A stretch of DNA of 64,000 nucleotides. Source: Nageia nagi (taxonomy: Eukaryota; Pinophyta). Positions 37,212 to 49,666 of this stretch are shown in pieces; positions within the stretch are counted from its first letter, which is position 1; each line of letters begins with the position of its first letter. The position numbers were made by a program, and so were the translations under genes. The notes beneath the pieces were generated by a model. The model worked only from the letters and a program-made list of their open reading frames with translations, did no database searches and had not been told where the DNA came from. Location: contig JBITNC010000002.1 in assembly GCA_050084985.1 (NCBI GenBank), forward strand, positions 17,918,001 through 17,982,000, read 5' to 3'.

Positions 37212-37607
37212 CTCCCCCTTAATGCAATATTGGGATAGAGCAAGTAAGAGATAAGAAGAAGAGAGAGTAAGAGAGTTCTCGTCCAAATAGATACAACAAA
37301 GATGAGAAATTTTTACATATTTATGAAGTAAGAAATATCTAGTTTGAGACTCACTACTTTGCCAAATATAATCATTAACTACAACCAATTTTAATGTATA
37401 TGAAGTAGTCATCTCAAAAGAACCTGCAAGTCATAAGAAGCTCAAATAACAAGATCAGTTAGATGCAACATATTCATCATATCAAATATAGATAAATCAA
37501 ACAAATGCCATCATGAACTAATCAATGGTGCATTATAAGTTATCAAGAAGATGCCATGCCAAAAACTTATAGTCACTTGTTGTATATAAAACATATGTTG
37601 ATTATCA

Positions 37608-37830
37608 TTACAAAATAGAGCATGCACATATGAGTTCCTCACATATAGATAACTGAATAGTGCCAAAAGACACATAAGAGTTCCTCACACATGGATAACT
37701 GAATAGTGCTAGATTAACCAAAATAAAGCATGCACATAGGAGTTTCTCACATATGGATAACTGAACAGTGCCAAAAGACACATAAGAGTTCTTCACATAT
37801 GGATAATTGAACAATGATAGATTGGCCAAT
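37608..37830 (-). repeat. Spacer repeat of copia B: 46/62-bp dimer, two copies
   Basis: The words GAGTTCCTCACATATRGATA and ACTGAATAGTGC recur near 37630, 37676, 37738 and 37784 (steps 46, 62, 46), so a dimer of about 108 bases occurs twice. Element A has one dimer at the matching place. The open - frame here is only the repeat being translated. Confidence 0.82.
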
Positions 37831-38027
37831 TTTTACAATAAGTTCCTCATGTAGAGCAAACTTACCACGAAGGTGTATAATAAAATCAACATTATATAGC
37901 ATAAAATCCTCCTAAGGTTGAAGTTATCATCACAAACATGAATTCAACATGAGAATTCAAACTTCATTCTCCCTTGAGGGTAACTTAACCAACCTGATAG
38001 CATCTTTAAGCTTACAAAATTAAGCTT

Positions 38028-38400
38028 TTAGAAGGGGCTTGGTGAACAAATCAGCGAGTTCAAGGTGGATGGACAATACTCCAAAAGTATGATGCCATCA
38101 AGAACCTTCTCCTCGATAAAATAGGCATTGATTTCCATATATTTTATTCTATGATGGAACAAAAAATTCTTAGCCAAAGAAATAGCTGACTGATTATCTA
38201 AAAAAATCAAAGATGAGCCACCTTGCTTATAACCTAATTTTTTTCAAAAGATGCCTTAGCCAAATGGCTTCCTAAGCTGCAACAGACATGACACGATATT
38301 CAGATTTAATGGTGGAAAGAGAAATAGTAGTTTACTTCTTAGAAGCCTAAGAGATAGCACCTAAACTAATGCTAAACACATACATAAAGGTTGACTTTGT
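38028..38400 (-). pseudogene. copia B RNase H region, broken
   Basis: 38028-38210 shows MIFLDNQSAISLAKNFLFHH and EINAYFIEEKVLDGII, the C-terminal part of copia RNase H. Upstream pieces are split by stops. Confidence 0.82.
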
Positions 38401-38499
38401 ATCATCTCTATCTCCTCCATAGTTAGAATTTGAGAATCTAGAGAGAATAAATGAGAGAAACTTAGAATACTAGAGAGCAAGATCTTTAGTCTATACAAC

Positions 38500-39480
38500 A
38501 TACCTCAAGATTTGTTAACAACATTAAGGTGCTCAACATATGGTTTTTGCATGAATCATGCCATCAGATTCACTACAAATGCAATATCTAGCCTAGATAT
38601 AGTTAAATACAAAAGACTACCAATTAATTGCTTATAAGCTATAGCATCAGCTAATTAAGAGTTAGAACTTAGAGAAATAATGATTCTAAGTCAGAATAAG
38701 ATTGCAACATATCTACACTCTTCCATTCCAAACTTTTGTAAGATATCTGATATATACTTATATTGATTAAGGTAAGTATAATCCTTATATTGATACATTT
38801 GCATTCCAAGATAGTAGTGCAAGAGACCAAGATCAGTCATTTCAAATGTTGCCTTAAGTTTGGATATGCACTCTTGAATGATTTCATCATTATTTCTAGT
38901 AATCAAAAGATCATCCATATAAAGGAGAATCAAGATCACATCTTTTATTTGATTAAGCACATATAGATTGGAGTTAGAAAAACACTTGGAAAATCTAATG
39001 TCTACAAAGTACCTTGAAATATTTTTGTACTAGGCTCTAGGTGCTTGCTTAAGTCCATACAGTGACTTCTTTATCTTACACATAAAGGACTCTTTACCTT
39101 CCATAATAAACTCTTTTGGTTGATTCATGAATATTTTCACATCTAATTCACCATTGAAAAATGCACTCTTGACATCAAGATAACTCTTACAATAGGCATT
39201 ATTGCCATAGGAGCAAAGGTTTTCTCATAATCTACATTGTATTTATGAGCAAAATCATTAGCTACTAACCTTAAATTGTATTTTTTAATATCTCAAACTG
39301 AATTCAATTTGACCTTGTAGATCCACTTATTGAAAATCATATTCTTTTCATTAGGATAAGGAACCAAGTCCCAAGTCTTATTTTTTATAAGTATTTCATA
39401 CTCTATTTTCATGGCTTCCATCTAGCACTTGTGCTTAGAAGTTTTTTTGAAGGTTGAGGGTTCATGCTTGTTGTCAATCT
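38500..39480 (-). pseudogene. copia B reverse transcriptase, broken
   Basis: 38691-38960 is open, with ILLYMDDLLITRNNDEI (YMDD variant of the YVDD seen in A) and LHYYLGMQMYQYKDYTYLNQ. Pieces toward 39450 read as the RT N-terminal half, with stops and frame changes. Confidence 0.86.
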
Positions 39481-39559
39481 TGGTAATTAAAGATTTGTTC
39501 AAGCTCATGCTCCTTGTTACCCTTTGAGTTGGAGAGTTTTATGTTTGAAATGAATTATT

Positions 39560-40740
39560 TAGATCAATATCTAACCAGCTAAGAGCAACTGAAGATTCCT
39601 TTGGATCATCAACATTCTTATTAGAAGCAGATTATTCAAGAAGTTCATTGAATTTTACATCTTTGAAATAAACATAACTTTATAGGATGGAGAGTAGAGC
39701 TTGTAGCCTCTATGATAATTGTCATAACCCATAAAGATGCATTTTTTAGCTCTTTTATTCAACTTCTTTCTTTTCTCAAAAATAATGTAGGAGAATGCTT
39801 CACAATCAAACACCTTAAGGTGAGAAATGTTAAGTTTTCTTCCTGACCATGCCTTAAAAAGAGTTTTACTCTAAATGACTTTTGTGGAACACCTATTCAA
39901 AGTGTAAATATCATTGCTCATAGCTTCACCCCATAAGAATTTAGGAAGATTACCCAACATGCATCTAGCCATCTCCATAATTATTCTATTTTTTCTTTTG
40001 ACAACATTGTTCTGCTAAGGAGTGTATGGAATTGTAAACTACCTCTTGATTTTATACTTAGCATAATAGTCATTGAACTCATTTTTGTTATATTCTCCCT
40101 CATTATCTAATCTCAACATTTTAATTTTAAGATTAGTTTGATTCTCAACAAAGACCTTAAAAATTTTAAAACTCTTAAAGATTTGATCCTTGTGCTCAAG
40201 TAGATACCCAAAGGTCATCCTACTAAAATCATCAATGAAGGTTAAGATGTAAGATTCTCTTCTAAGTGATTTAGTCTAAAATGGACCCATTAAATATGAA
40301 TACATAAGTTGAAGAGGTTGAGATGCTCTTATTACTTTATCTTTTTCAAACTTTTATCTATGCATATTACCAAGAATGCACTTATCGTAGAGACCAACCG
40401 AAGAAGAAATTGAAAGTAAACCTTTCACAAGTTCTTAGTTTTTTATGACTTGAATACTCTTATGGTTAAGGTGCCCCTAACGATGGTGCCAAAGATTACC
40501 TTTAGAACACACATTAGAAGTAAGACACATATTTGATGGAACTTGATCCATAATGTAGAGGTTATCTTTTACTAATCGTTTAACCAAAGTGGTAAGACTT
40601 TTCTTAATGCACCAAGATTGAGAGTCAAATTCAAAAGAGTGCCTTTTTCTAGCAACTTGGATCATGAAGAGAAAGTTCATTCTTAACTTAAGAACATAGA
40701 GAATATTTTCAAGAACTTTTTCATGAATCAACACACTCTT
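39560..40740 (-). pseudogene. copia B integrase and pre-integrase, broken
   Basis: 40477-40734 is open and matches the pre-integrase part of element A (VLKLRMNFLFMIQVARKRHS, then GNLWHHR). Integrase core pieces follow between 39700 and 40400 in several frames, including the stretch equal to the A segment about flower-like NRCPIKV only in fragments. It is more decayed than in A. Confidence 0.78.
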
Positions 40741-40975
40741 AATTCCTTAGACTCTACATCCTTTTTATACTTGTGAAAGTTATCAAAATTTTTCTTTTCA
40801 AAGCATAGGTGATTAGTGCAATTAGAATCAACAATCCATTCAGACGAAAGAGAATGAGACATAGAGTAGAGTGCTGCAGCAAAACTAGCATGACTATTCT
40901 TTTTTTTTATGTAATTCTTTACATTTTCATTACCTTTATTCTTTTCTTTTTATAGCAATCAACTTCTTTGTGACC

Positions 40976-41778
40976 TTAGATGTCATAATAGTTATAATTA
41001 CCATCAAACTTTTTCTTAGGATAAAGATTGTTTACTTTGCTTTTTCTATTTCTTTGCTTGAAATGGTTGTTATCTTTGTTCTTGCTGCTGAGGTTATTAT
41101 TTCTATTATTTCTGCTACTATTATAGCCATTACCTCTCTTTTCAAATGTATTGGAGGAAGAAAGATAAGATTTCTTTTGATGGTTGAAATTTATTTTGAA
41201 AGAAGTTTTTGTTGCTCCAAAAGCAATGTTATTATCCTTAGGAGAAGAAATCAACACCTTATTGTAAGAATCATCAAGCCTTATTTCTATAATCGTCATA
41301 AAATTTTCAAACTTTGAAGAAAGATTTTGAAGAATTATAAATACCATGAAGTCATCATTGATCCAATTGCACACACAAGCAATAAGTTGGGTCCTTAGGT
41401 CAATGATTTTATTTAAGTAAATAGCGACATTTTCTTCTTTCCCTTGATGAGATTGAAGTAACTTTTGGAGAATGCTAAACCTTCTTAAAAAGTTTGAACC
41501 AAGGTAGATTTGCTTAAGCTTATCCCATGCTTCCTTTGCTAAGGTTGAAGAGAATATCATTAAGAGCACATAACCTAAAACTGCATGGTAAATCATGGAG
41601 GTTTTCAAGTCATTCTTTATGTTGTAAGATTCTGTGCCTTCTCATCTATAGGAGGTACAAGGTTCTCATTCACTATTTGTCAAACCTTTTTTACTTACAA
41701 TTCAGCTCTCATTCGAGGTTTCCAAATTCCATAGTTGGAACCATTAAGAATGTGTTTGGATAAAAAGGATTCTTCCAT
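40976..41778 (-). pseudogene. copia B gag, broken
   Basis: The start ATG (41776-41778) gives MEESFLSKHILNGSNYGIWK. The Trp codon that is TAG in element A is intact here, but codon 28 is a stop in both elements (TAA at 41695-41697). The helix region at 40976-41608 matches A: WDKLKQIYLGSNFLRRF, then LQKLLQSHQGKEENVAIYLN. A zinc knuckle is largely lost; only the last part (KKKFDGNYNYYDI) is seen, with Cys changed to Tyr. Confidence 0.86.
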
Positions 41779-44700
41779 TTGCTACATAAAAATGTGAAAT
41801 AATAAGCATGTGGTTTCAATAAATAATATTAAATGTTAAGTTTTAACCAAGTAAATAATACATGTTACATTTAACACTAAAGATATGTTTGATTTGATTC
41901 ATAAGTGCAAATATTTTACAATTCAAATAATAACCCATGTACCCAAATACATTTATTATCTCAAGAATCGTAGATGTAGAGTGACATTGTTTAGGCTTGT
42001 TTTTTTTATTTAAAATTAGGCCTTCACCTGGATGCCCATACAAAAGGAGCCTACGTCCTACCAATCCTCAACTAGTTCCTTTTGGACAACAATATACTTT
42101 CATAAGGAGAAGTATTAGCTATTTTCCAACATTTTGATATTTATTGGATGAACCAAATTATTAATCTTGATTAGGTTATTAGGATAATCTTTGAATAGAC
42201 GTGCAAACATGTGGTATCATTACACACATTCTTGTCCACCTAATAGAGTTATGTCTAGATCAACAGAGGACTTAGGGGCAATTAAGAAGTACACACTTTT
42301 CACCATTTGGATCGTCGAACTTAAAATCTCCAATCTGCCTATCATCACCTCATGGCTTCCCAAACAAGTCATGTTGTAGAATGTACATGCGAATGTGTTC
42401 ATTTTAGGGGGTTACTCATTTCAATGTTTACAATTTTGATTACATAAGCAAATAAATTAAAGTGCGAAATACGAAGTAAAAGAGCATAAGTAAAAAACAT
42501 CATCCATTCAAAATTTTGAAACCTAAGTGTCCAATGGGTTTTGTTTACCAATCCTTAAAGGACATCTTTACATAGGTCTATAATAATTTGCACAAGTCCA
42601 TTCTTAACTTTGTATACAAAATTTTATCAAAAGATAAATACTTAGAGAGGCAAGCATCATTTCCATAATTTGCATAAGTTCATTCATTAACTTTCTATAA
42701 GGAATAAAGATGAATACTTAGCATACATCATTTTCATAGTTTGTATAAATCCATTAACTTTGCATAAGAAATAATCACGCACCATAATTTTAACAGAGGC
42801 ATAAAAGTTTCTAAATGATAAACATGCATTTTCTTATAATTTGCATAAGGAAGCATCATAACTTAAGTAATAAGCATGCATTATTCCAACTTAAGTACTA
42901 AGCATGCATTATTTCAACTTAAAATTTAAGTTCTAAGCATGCATTATTTTAACTTAAAAGTATGCATCTAACAATTTTAAGTATATCTTAAAAAATTGAA
43001 ATACTTGCCAAATAAGTACTATGCATTTAACTTTTAAGTAGTAAGCATTTACTTAAAATTTTAAGACCTAATTATTAACTTAAAAAAATTAAGTAAGCAT
43101 CATGTTTTAAAATTTAAGTAAAAAAATTCATACTTCTCCTTTTTACTTAAGGTTTTACTTGTATGCTAAAAAAAAATTAGTAGGCATAGATAATTTTAAG
43201 AATTAAATCCTTCTTTTTCAACTTAAATATTTATCCTTTAAAGATAGCATACTTAGATTATCAAATTTTTGACTAAAAGATTTTGTCTAAGTAAATTACC
43301 ATACTTAGAGAAAAAAATATATACTTCAAAATATCCTCCATGTACCATATTTTTTTTAAAAAAATGGTATAGCTTGTAAGAGTAATGTAATCATGACAAT
43401 GCATTAAATTTGGAGTATAAGTGCATAAAGGAGATTACTTGCAAGCAAAGAAAAGGAGATCCATGCATACTTAATGCTATTTTTACTTCAACCATTCCAA
43501 TACTATAAGTCAAAGAAAAAAATAATAAATGTTTGTAGGTAAAAAAAAATGACTCCCTTCCCTTACCAAGAAGGAGTAAAAGTCAATGAAAATAAGATTA
43601 AAAAGGTAAAAAAAATTGATCCTTCCCTTACAAGAAAGTAAAATGTAAAGCATTAAGAAGCTATAAAGTTTGGTTTCCACTAGTATTGTGTCATGAAATG
43701 TAAACACTAAGGCACTCAATAATGGAATGATGCGAGAAGAATGGAGGTCGCTACAAAGGCTTGTATTTAATTTTTTTTAACAAAGCGATAAGGGTTGGAG
43801 GAGTATGTACAGATACACATAGAGAAGTAGCCTTAATCCACACATCATGTGAAGGTGGAAGTCATGGTTGAGGAGGAAACAATGAGCTAGCTGCTAGTGC
43901 TCATCGTACCAAAGGTTGCAAGGGCAGAATAGAGGGTGTCTTAGATGTGGTCATGTTGAGGTGGAAGGCAAAGTCCAAACAAACAAAAAAAATGGAGACA
44001 CACAACATATGAGGCAGGAGGAGGAGGTCGAGTAGAGGGTGGTTAGGAAGAGGTCACTGCAGCTATGAGTGGTAAAATCATGCACAGGAAGTCCAACAAA
44101 AAGGACCACAAACACCAGCATAGGTAGAGCATGTGGCCTTTAACCATGTCACTGCTAGAAGAACAACTTAGGTAGGAGAGGCCATGATTGGAGGTGAAGT
44201 ATAGCAAGAGGAGGCTAGGCTATTGGTAGGTCACAATGCACAGGAGAGCTACACATTTGGGGGAGAGATGGAGGCACTAGAAGAACCATGTAGGAGAGCC
44301 ATCATGTGGATTTGATGGCAGACAGAGGGTGGAACCTAAAATAATTGAATCTAGAGGAGAAGTGTAGAGTGGAGGGAGGCAGAGTCACGAGAGAGATGGG
44401 GCCATGTGGGCTACATGGTGATGGTGGTACCACGAGGGCAACGGGAGAGGTGGTGTGTAGGCCACAAGGGTGATGGGGGAGGTGGTGCCTTCAAATGTTT
44501 ATTTCTTAAATTTTTGACACACAAAAAAAATTTGAGAATATGGTGGCCCACTCAACAAAAAAAATTCTCTTTTTTTATTGATAATATATTTTTTAATAAT
44601 AAACTTTGTATAGTAGTTCAAAATAGCTGCCCTCCTCGTTTTATTTTCAAATTGTTAAAAGAAAATAATAACAATGCTTTTTAAAATAAAAAATTACTTT

Positions 44701-45081
44701 CTAAAATAAAAAAAATTACTTTTCTAAAATAAAAAAATTGCTTTTTCTCTCCCCTTTTTTAAAGCAAAAAATAACCTTATATCTTATATAAGCAAAATGC
44801 AATGTTTGTATACTATCCACTTAATTAGGTAAACAAAATGCTAATAACATTAAGAGGTTAGTATAATAAAAAAAATGCTTTATATTTCTATTGTGACAAA
44901 AAATAGGCTAACATATATCATAAAATATGTTAGTATTCTAATGAATATAATCCAAAAAAAAGAAAGGAGGTTATACCTTCTTAAATTTTTTCCTCACAAG
45001 GTTGTAGGTGAAAGAAGAATACTTCCAAGTTGAAGAAGGATGAGTAACCTCCAAGATGTAGAAGAAGAGCTTCCACACCAA
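41779..45081 (-). other. Long untranslated leader of copia B
   Basis: About 3.3 kb between PBS and gag, with no coding domain. The block TAAGCATGCATTATT recurs at 42871, 42899 and 42934. A G-rich part lies near 43740-44480, with several AGGTGG-like words. It matches the leader of element A in size and in the ATGCAT/CTTAAG words. Confidence 0.68.
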
Positions 45082-45093
45082 GCTCTGATACCA
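45082..45093 (-). promoter_or_regulatory. Primer binding site of copia B
   Basis: GCTCTGATACCA on the + strand is the complement of TGGTATCAGAGC; three bases separate it from the LTR. Confidence 0.9.
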
Positions 45094-45096
45094 TTT

Positions 45097-45592
45097 TGAA
45101 GGATTGAAATATAACATGAACAATCTTAAACTACCAAGATCACATGAAAGCTCACGATTACATCTAACAAACTCACAAAGCAATCTCACAAAGATAACAC
45201 AAGATGTAAATGGTTCCTCTAACTAGGAGTACATCCACTAACTAGATCTCTCTTCTTAACAAATATGAACTCTTACAATCCTCTTACTCTTTTCTCCTAA
45301 CTACTATCCTATAGCATAACTTAACTCCACAATTGGTGTGTGATCACAAAGAGAGAGCCTTATATTTATAGGCTAAAATCCCTCTTTGGATCACCCTTTT
45401 ATCCAATGTACAAAAGCATGACATGCACATCCTTTTACCCAAGGGGCATGCTCATGACATGGAGTGTAGGAAAAGTTACATTATCATATTCATTTAAATA
45501 CTTAAGGTATCAAATGATACCCTTAAGTATTAGTGAACTTACATATAAGATTTAATACAAACCTTTACAATAATGTATTATACATTCCAATA
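45097..45592 (-). repeat. 5' LTR of copia B
   Basis: 496 bases; the first bases on the - strand read TATTGGAATG (TG mutated to TA), and the end reads CAATCCTTCA, diverged from the AATTCTCTCA of the other LTR. Confidence 0.9.
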
Positions 45593-46289
45593 GCAGATAG
45601 CCAAGTAGTGCAATTATGTTCTTCTTAAGATATTTTTTCCATATGATGTGAAAGATGAGGCTATACTAGCTAAGAATGATCAAATTTATAGAAATTTTTT
45701 ATAGAAAATCAATGTCAAAGATATAGGATTTGGTTCGTACACTATCATGGATGTTAATAATATAAGTCTAGAGAGAGATTTGGATGGACAGTAGGAGGCT
45801 CAGGAAAAGGATTGCTTGCACTCTTTTGGGATCCATAAATACCATCGATGATCCTCTTTAGAAGAAATCATAAAGGAAAATAAATATTACATTGTTCCGT
45901 ATCGTAGAAATGAACACAAATGGTCAGGTTAGTCTTTCATCATTAACATAAGAAGACGAATGGGTAAGAGATAATCAAAATTGCTTTGTTATTGAATATG
46001 AAATAGATGATGAATATGCAATACATGCTATAAACTTATTTGAGAATGATGATATGATGATGCTTTATTAGAATCTATGGGTGCTAGAATTGAATATCTA
46101 GCTAGGCATGAAAAGAGGATTCACAAACATTGTTTAGATGGGCATGCTTGCTTTGGTGAATCTATGGAGGATAAAATTGAAGGGTTGGGAGAATTGCCAT
46201 TTTCCACACCATCAGAATTAGAAATGAATTGGTTGAATGAAGAGATAGAGGAGGTTAACATTGGTACTTAAGATACATCGTAATTCCTA

Positions 46290-47500
46290 AAAATGGTTCC
46301 TATAAAACAAAAACCAAGGAAGATACTTTTTCAGATTTATTTACTAGTCCAGAATGAAATAGAAAAACTATTGGAAGTTGGATTTATTATACCCATTGAT
46401 TATTTAGAGTGGATGGCCAATGTAGTTCTAGTAAAAAAAATATAGGGGAGATCAAAATATGTACTAATTTTAGAGATCTCAATAAAGCATGTTCAAAACA
46501 TGACTTCCCACTACCCAACATAGATATGATCAATGACAATTTCATAGGTTATGAGATGTTATCATTTAGAGATGGATTTTTAAGATATAATCAAATCAAA
46601 ATTAAGAAAAGTGATCAACATAAAATAACCTTTAGGAGTCTTTAGGGCAACTTTTGCTACAAGGTAATGCCATTTGGTCTTAAGAATGCAGGGGCCACAT
46701 ATCAAAGAGCAATGATAGCCATGTTTCATGACTTAATTCATAAAATAGTAGAGGTCTATGTAGATGATATCTTGATAAAGTCAAAGAATAAAAAAGATCA
46801 TGTCAAGGATATAAAAGCAACATTTGAAAAGATGAAGAAGTACAAGTTAAGAATCAAGCCTCAAAAATGTGTATTTGAGGTATCATCAGGAAAACTCTTG
46901 GGGCATATTGTCTCTAAGAGAGGAGTTGAAGTGGATCTAAAGAAAATTAAAGCCATCATAGAAATGTCTCCTCCTACAAATCTTAAGCAATTGAGAAGCC
47001 TTCAAGGTAAGATTCAAGCTATAAGAAGATTTATTTGTCAATTAACATATAAAATAGCTCCTATGTCTCATTTACTTAAGAAAGAAGTTGAGTTTAAATG
47101 AGATGTTAAGTGTCAAGAAGCATTTGATAGAATAAAAGAGTATTTGTTACATCCACTATTATTAGCTCCATATAGGCATGGAGAACCTCTTTTGCTCTAT
47201 GTCTTAGCTACAAAACATGCATTTGGGGTAATGTTGGCAAAGAAAGTAGAAGATGGTAAAGAGAGAGCAGTCTATTTTATTAGCAAAACATTGAAAGAAT
47301 ATGAAACTAGGTACACGCCCATTGAGAAGTTATGTCAATGTATGGTATTTGCTATTGAGAGGTTGAGGCATTATATGACCAATAACACAACACATGTACT
47401 TACTCAGGTAGACCCATTAAGATATCTAATGTCAAAACCATGCCTCAATGGAAGGTCAACAAAATGGATCATGCTACTTTAGGAGTTTGACCTCAAGTTT
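46290..47500 (+). pseudogene. gypsy D reverse transcriptase and first RNase H, broken
   Basis: 46409-46645 has EIKICTNFRDLNKACSKHDF and FPLPNIDMINDN. 46667-47101 has MPFGLKNAGATYQRAM and VEVYVDDILIKSKNKKDH (catalytic YVDD), then PQKCVFEVSSGKLLGHIVS. 47144-47482 is the RNase H part: AVYFISKTLKEYETRYTPIE. Stops at 46643, 47099 and 47480 part the three frames, all in the same reading frame series or one shift away. Otherwise well preserved. Confidence 0.9.
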
Positions 47501-48163
47501 GTGAAACAAAAATCAGTTAAAGGGCAGGTAGTCACAGATTTTGCTGTAGAGTTTCCCATGAAAGATAGTATAGAGTTCAAAGAAGAATTTCAGGATGAAT
47601 GTGCTTTGGTAGAAACCATAGAACGTGTAGAAGAGGATCACCCATGGCCTTCTTCTAAAGAAAATAGGAGCATCGATATTCCTCTTTCAAAGGTGTTAGA
47701 ATGTTGGAAAATGTATTTTTATGGATCACGGTGTATGCAAGGTTTAGGAGTAGGAATAACATTGATATCACCTCAAAACGATGTTATTACTATGTCATAC
47801 AAACTATCATTTGAATGCACTAATAATATGGTAGAATGTGAAGCTCTCATATTAAGATTAAAAGTAGTTATAGAGATTGGTATTACATATTTGCATATTT
47901 ATGGGGATTCATAGCTGATAGTGAATCAAGTCAATGACATCTATAACACCAAGGATGAAAAGGTTATTTCATATAAAGTTTTTATTACAAAAATCCTTGC
48001 TTATTTTGAAGAGTATCAATTAGAAAATATTCCAAGGAACAATAATAGGTTGGCTAATGCAAGAGCAAGTGCAGCTTCACTTATACCAATTGAGATAGAA
48101 AGTAGGGAGACTACTTTCACTATAAGAACTCGAGAACTCCATCAATTGATGAGTAGGACTTGA
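47500..48163 (+). pseudogene. gypsy D second RNase H-like domain
   Basis: It contains VECEALILRLKVVIEIGITY and HIYGDS followed by a stop, then LIVNQVND and YLENIPRNNNRLAN-like sequence. This is the archaeal-type RNase H found after the first one in Tat-lineage elements. The first Asp motif, usually DGS or DGA, reads YGSR, so the catalytic site is damaged. Confidence 0.75.
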
Positions 48164-48169
48164 AAATGG

Positions 48170-49447
48170 TATGTGTTGCTCAAAAGGTTAGTTATGAGGT
48201 AAGTCCTTCGTACCAACACATATTTATATATTTGAGGGATAACTTTATTGATGCTACACTTGATAAGAGAGAATAGATTAGAATAAAAAGGCTTGCTACA
48301 AAGTATGTTATCATTGATGATATACTTTATAAAAGATCATTTAATGGTATTCTTTTGAGATGTCTTCATGATGAGGAGATTGAAACAACATTAGAGCATG
48401 CTCATGGAGGAGTATGTGGAGGTCATTTCAATGGAAGATTAATTTATGGCAAGTTGATTAAGATGGGTTATTAGTGGCCCACCATGGAACATGATTATTA
48501 TGAAAATGTCAAGAATTATGAGCAATGTCAAAAGTATGCACACTTAAAATTAACACCTACTCAAGAGTTGAACTATGTCACATCACCATGGCCTTTATCA
48601 ATGTAGACTTTGGATTTCATGGGTGTTATCAATCCTCCATCTAGTGAGGGGCACAAATTTATCTTGGTTGCCACTACATACTACACTAAATGGGTTGAGG
48701 CAATTCCTTTGAAGATAGCTATACAAAAATATGTTATCAATTTCATCAAAGAATATATCATTTGTATATTTGGCATACCTTAGAAGTTGATCATGGATAA
48801 TGGTGCGAATTTCATAGGAAAAGATATCAGAGAATTTTGTAAAAAGATGAAGGTTGGACAAAGATTTTCTTCAGTTTACTATCCCCAAGGGAATGGAAAA
48901 GCTGAAACAATAAAGAAAATAATCAAGAAAATATTGGCAAAAACTATAAAAAAGAATGGTAGAGATTGGCATGATCAATTACCATATGCTTATGGGCATA
49001 TAGAACAACTAAAAGAACAACAACAGGTGCCACTCCATACTCTCTTGTGTATGGTGATGAAGTAGTCATTCCACTTGAAATTGAGATCCCTTCTTTGAGA
49101 AATGTACTCAAAGATATCATGAAAGGACCACAACAATAAGAATAAGTTTAATTCAGCTAGAGGCATTAGATGAGAAAGAATTAATGCACTAGAGCATCTC
49201 AAAACATATCAACAAAGAATAAAGAGGGCCTATGGAAAGAAAATGGTGCCCAAAGCATTTGAGGTTAGAGATATGGTTCTCTAAGAGAATGTTTCTAATA
49301 CTATACCAAAAGATGAACTTAAAAGAAAGTTTGAACCAAATTAGGTTGGCCCATACATCATCACAAAGGTATTTGGCAAAGGTGCATACAGATTGTCTCC
49401 ATTGGATAGGGAGGTTCTCAAAAATTTCATCAATGCTAGGCACTTAA
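48170..49447 (+). pseudogene. gypsy D integrase, broken
   Basis: There is a zinc-type region (EHAHGGVCGGHFNGRL, later NYEQCQKYAH). The core follows, with TLDFMGVINPPSSEGHKF (first Asp), LIMDNGANFIGKDI (second Asp) and YYPQGNGKAETIKKIIKK (Glu). A C-terminal part near 49230-49447 reads RVLKNFINARHLKRY in a shifted frame. Three catalytic residues are kept although stops interrupt the frame (for example at 48483, 48604, 48781). Confidence 0.87.
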
Positions 49448-49666
49448 AGAGGTATCACATCTAGGTGACCTGTGGGTCATTCCATGCATTTATTTTCATA
49501 AAAATGTTACTACAATAATAACCATGGAATAGATGGCACAAAATTCCAAAAATAGAAGGTCATTTCAATATCATAAGAGAAGCACCAACGCTCTATTTTA
49601 GCAAAAAAGCATCACTTATGATCCTATTGTACAGTCAAAAATAGCAAAAACAAAGATCATTAGATA

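Larger units (their letters stand above)
36710..45592 (-). mobile_element. Ty1-copia element B, complete but defective, same family as A
   Basis: LTRs are at 36710-37211 and 45097-45592, with a PBS at 45082-45093 (read on -) and a purine tract complement CTCCCCCTT at 37212-37220. Protein pieces match those of element A almost word for word in places, for instance RNNDEIIQECISKLK. It lies in the opposite direction to A. The 5-bp flanks ATTTT (left) and GCAGA (right) do not match, so the target duplication has decayed or the ends come from different insertions. It sits directly before the gypsy pol remains. Confidence 0.92.

Noticed and set aside
19136-45592. Inversion by recombination between copia A and B
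   Set aside because: Swapped flanks would be expected, but the flanks of A nearly match each other and LINE parts on both sides of A are collinear on the same strand. None of the B flanks matches those of A.
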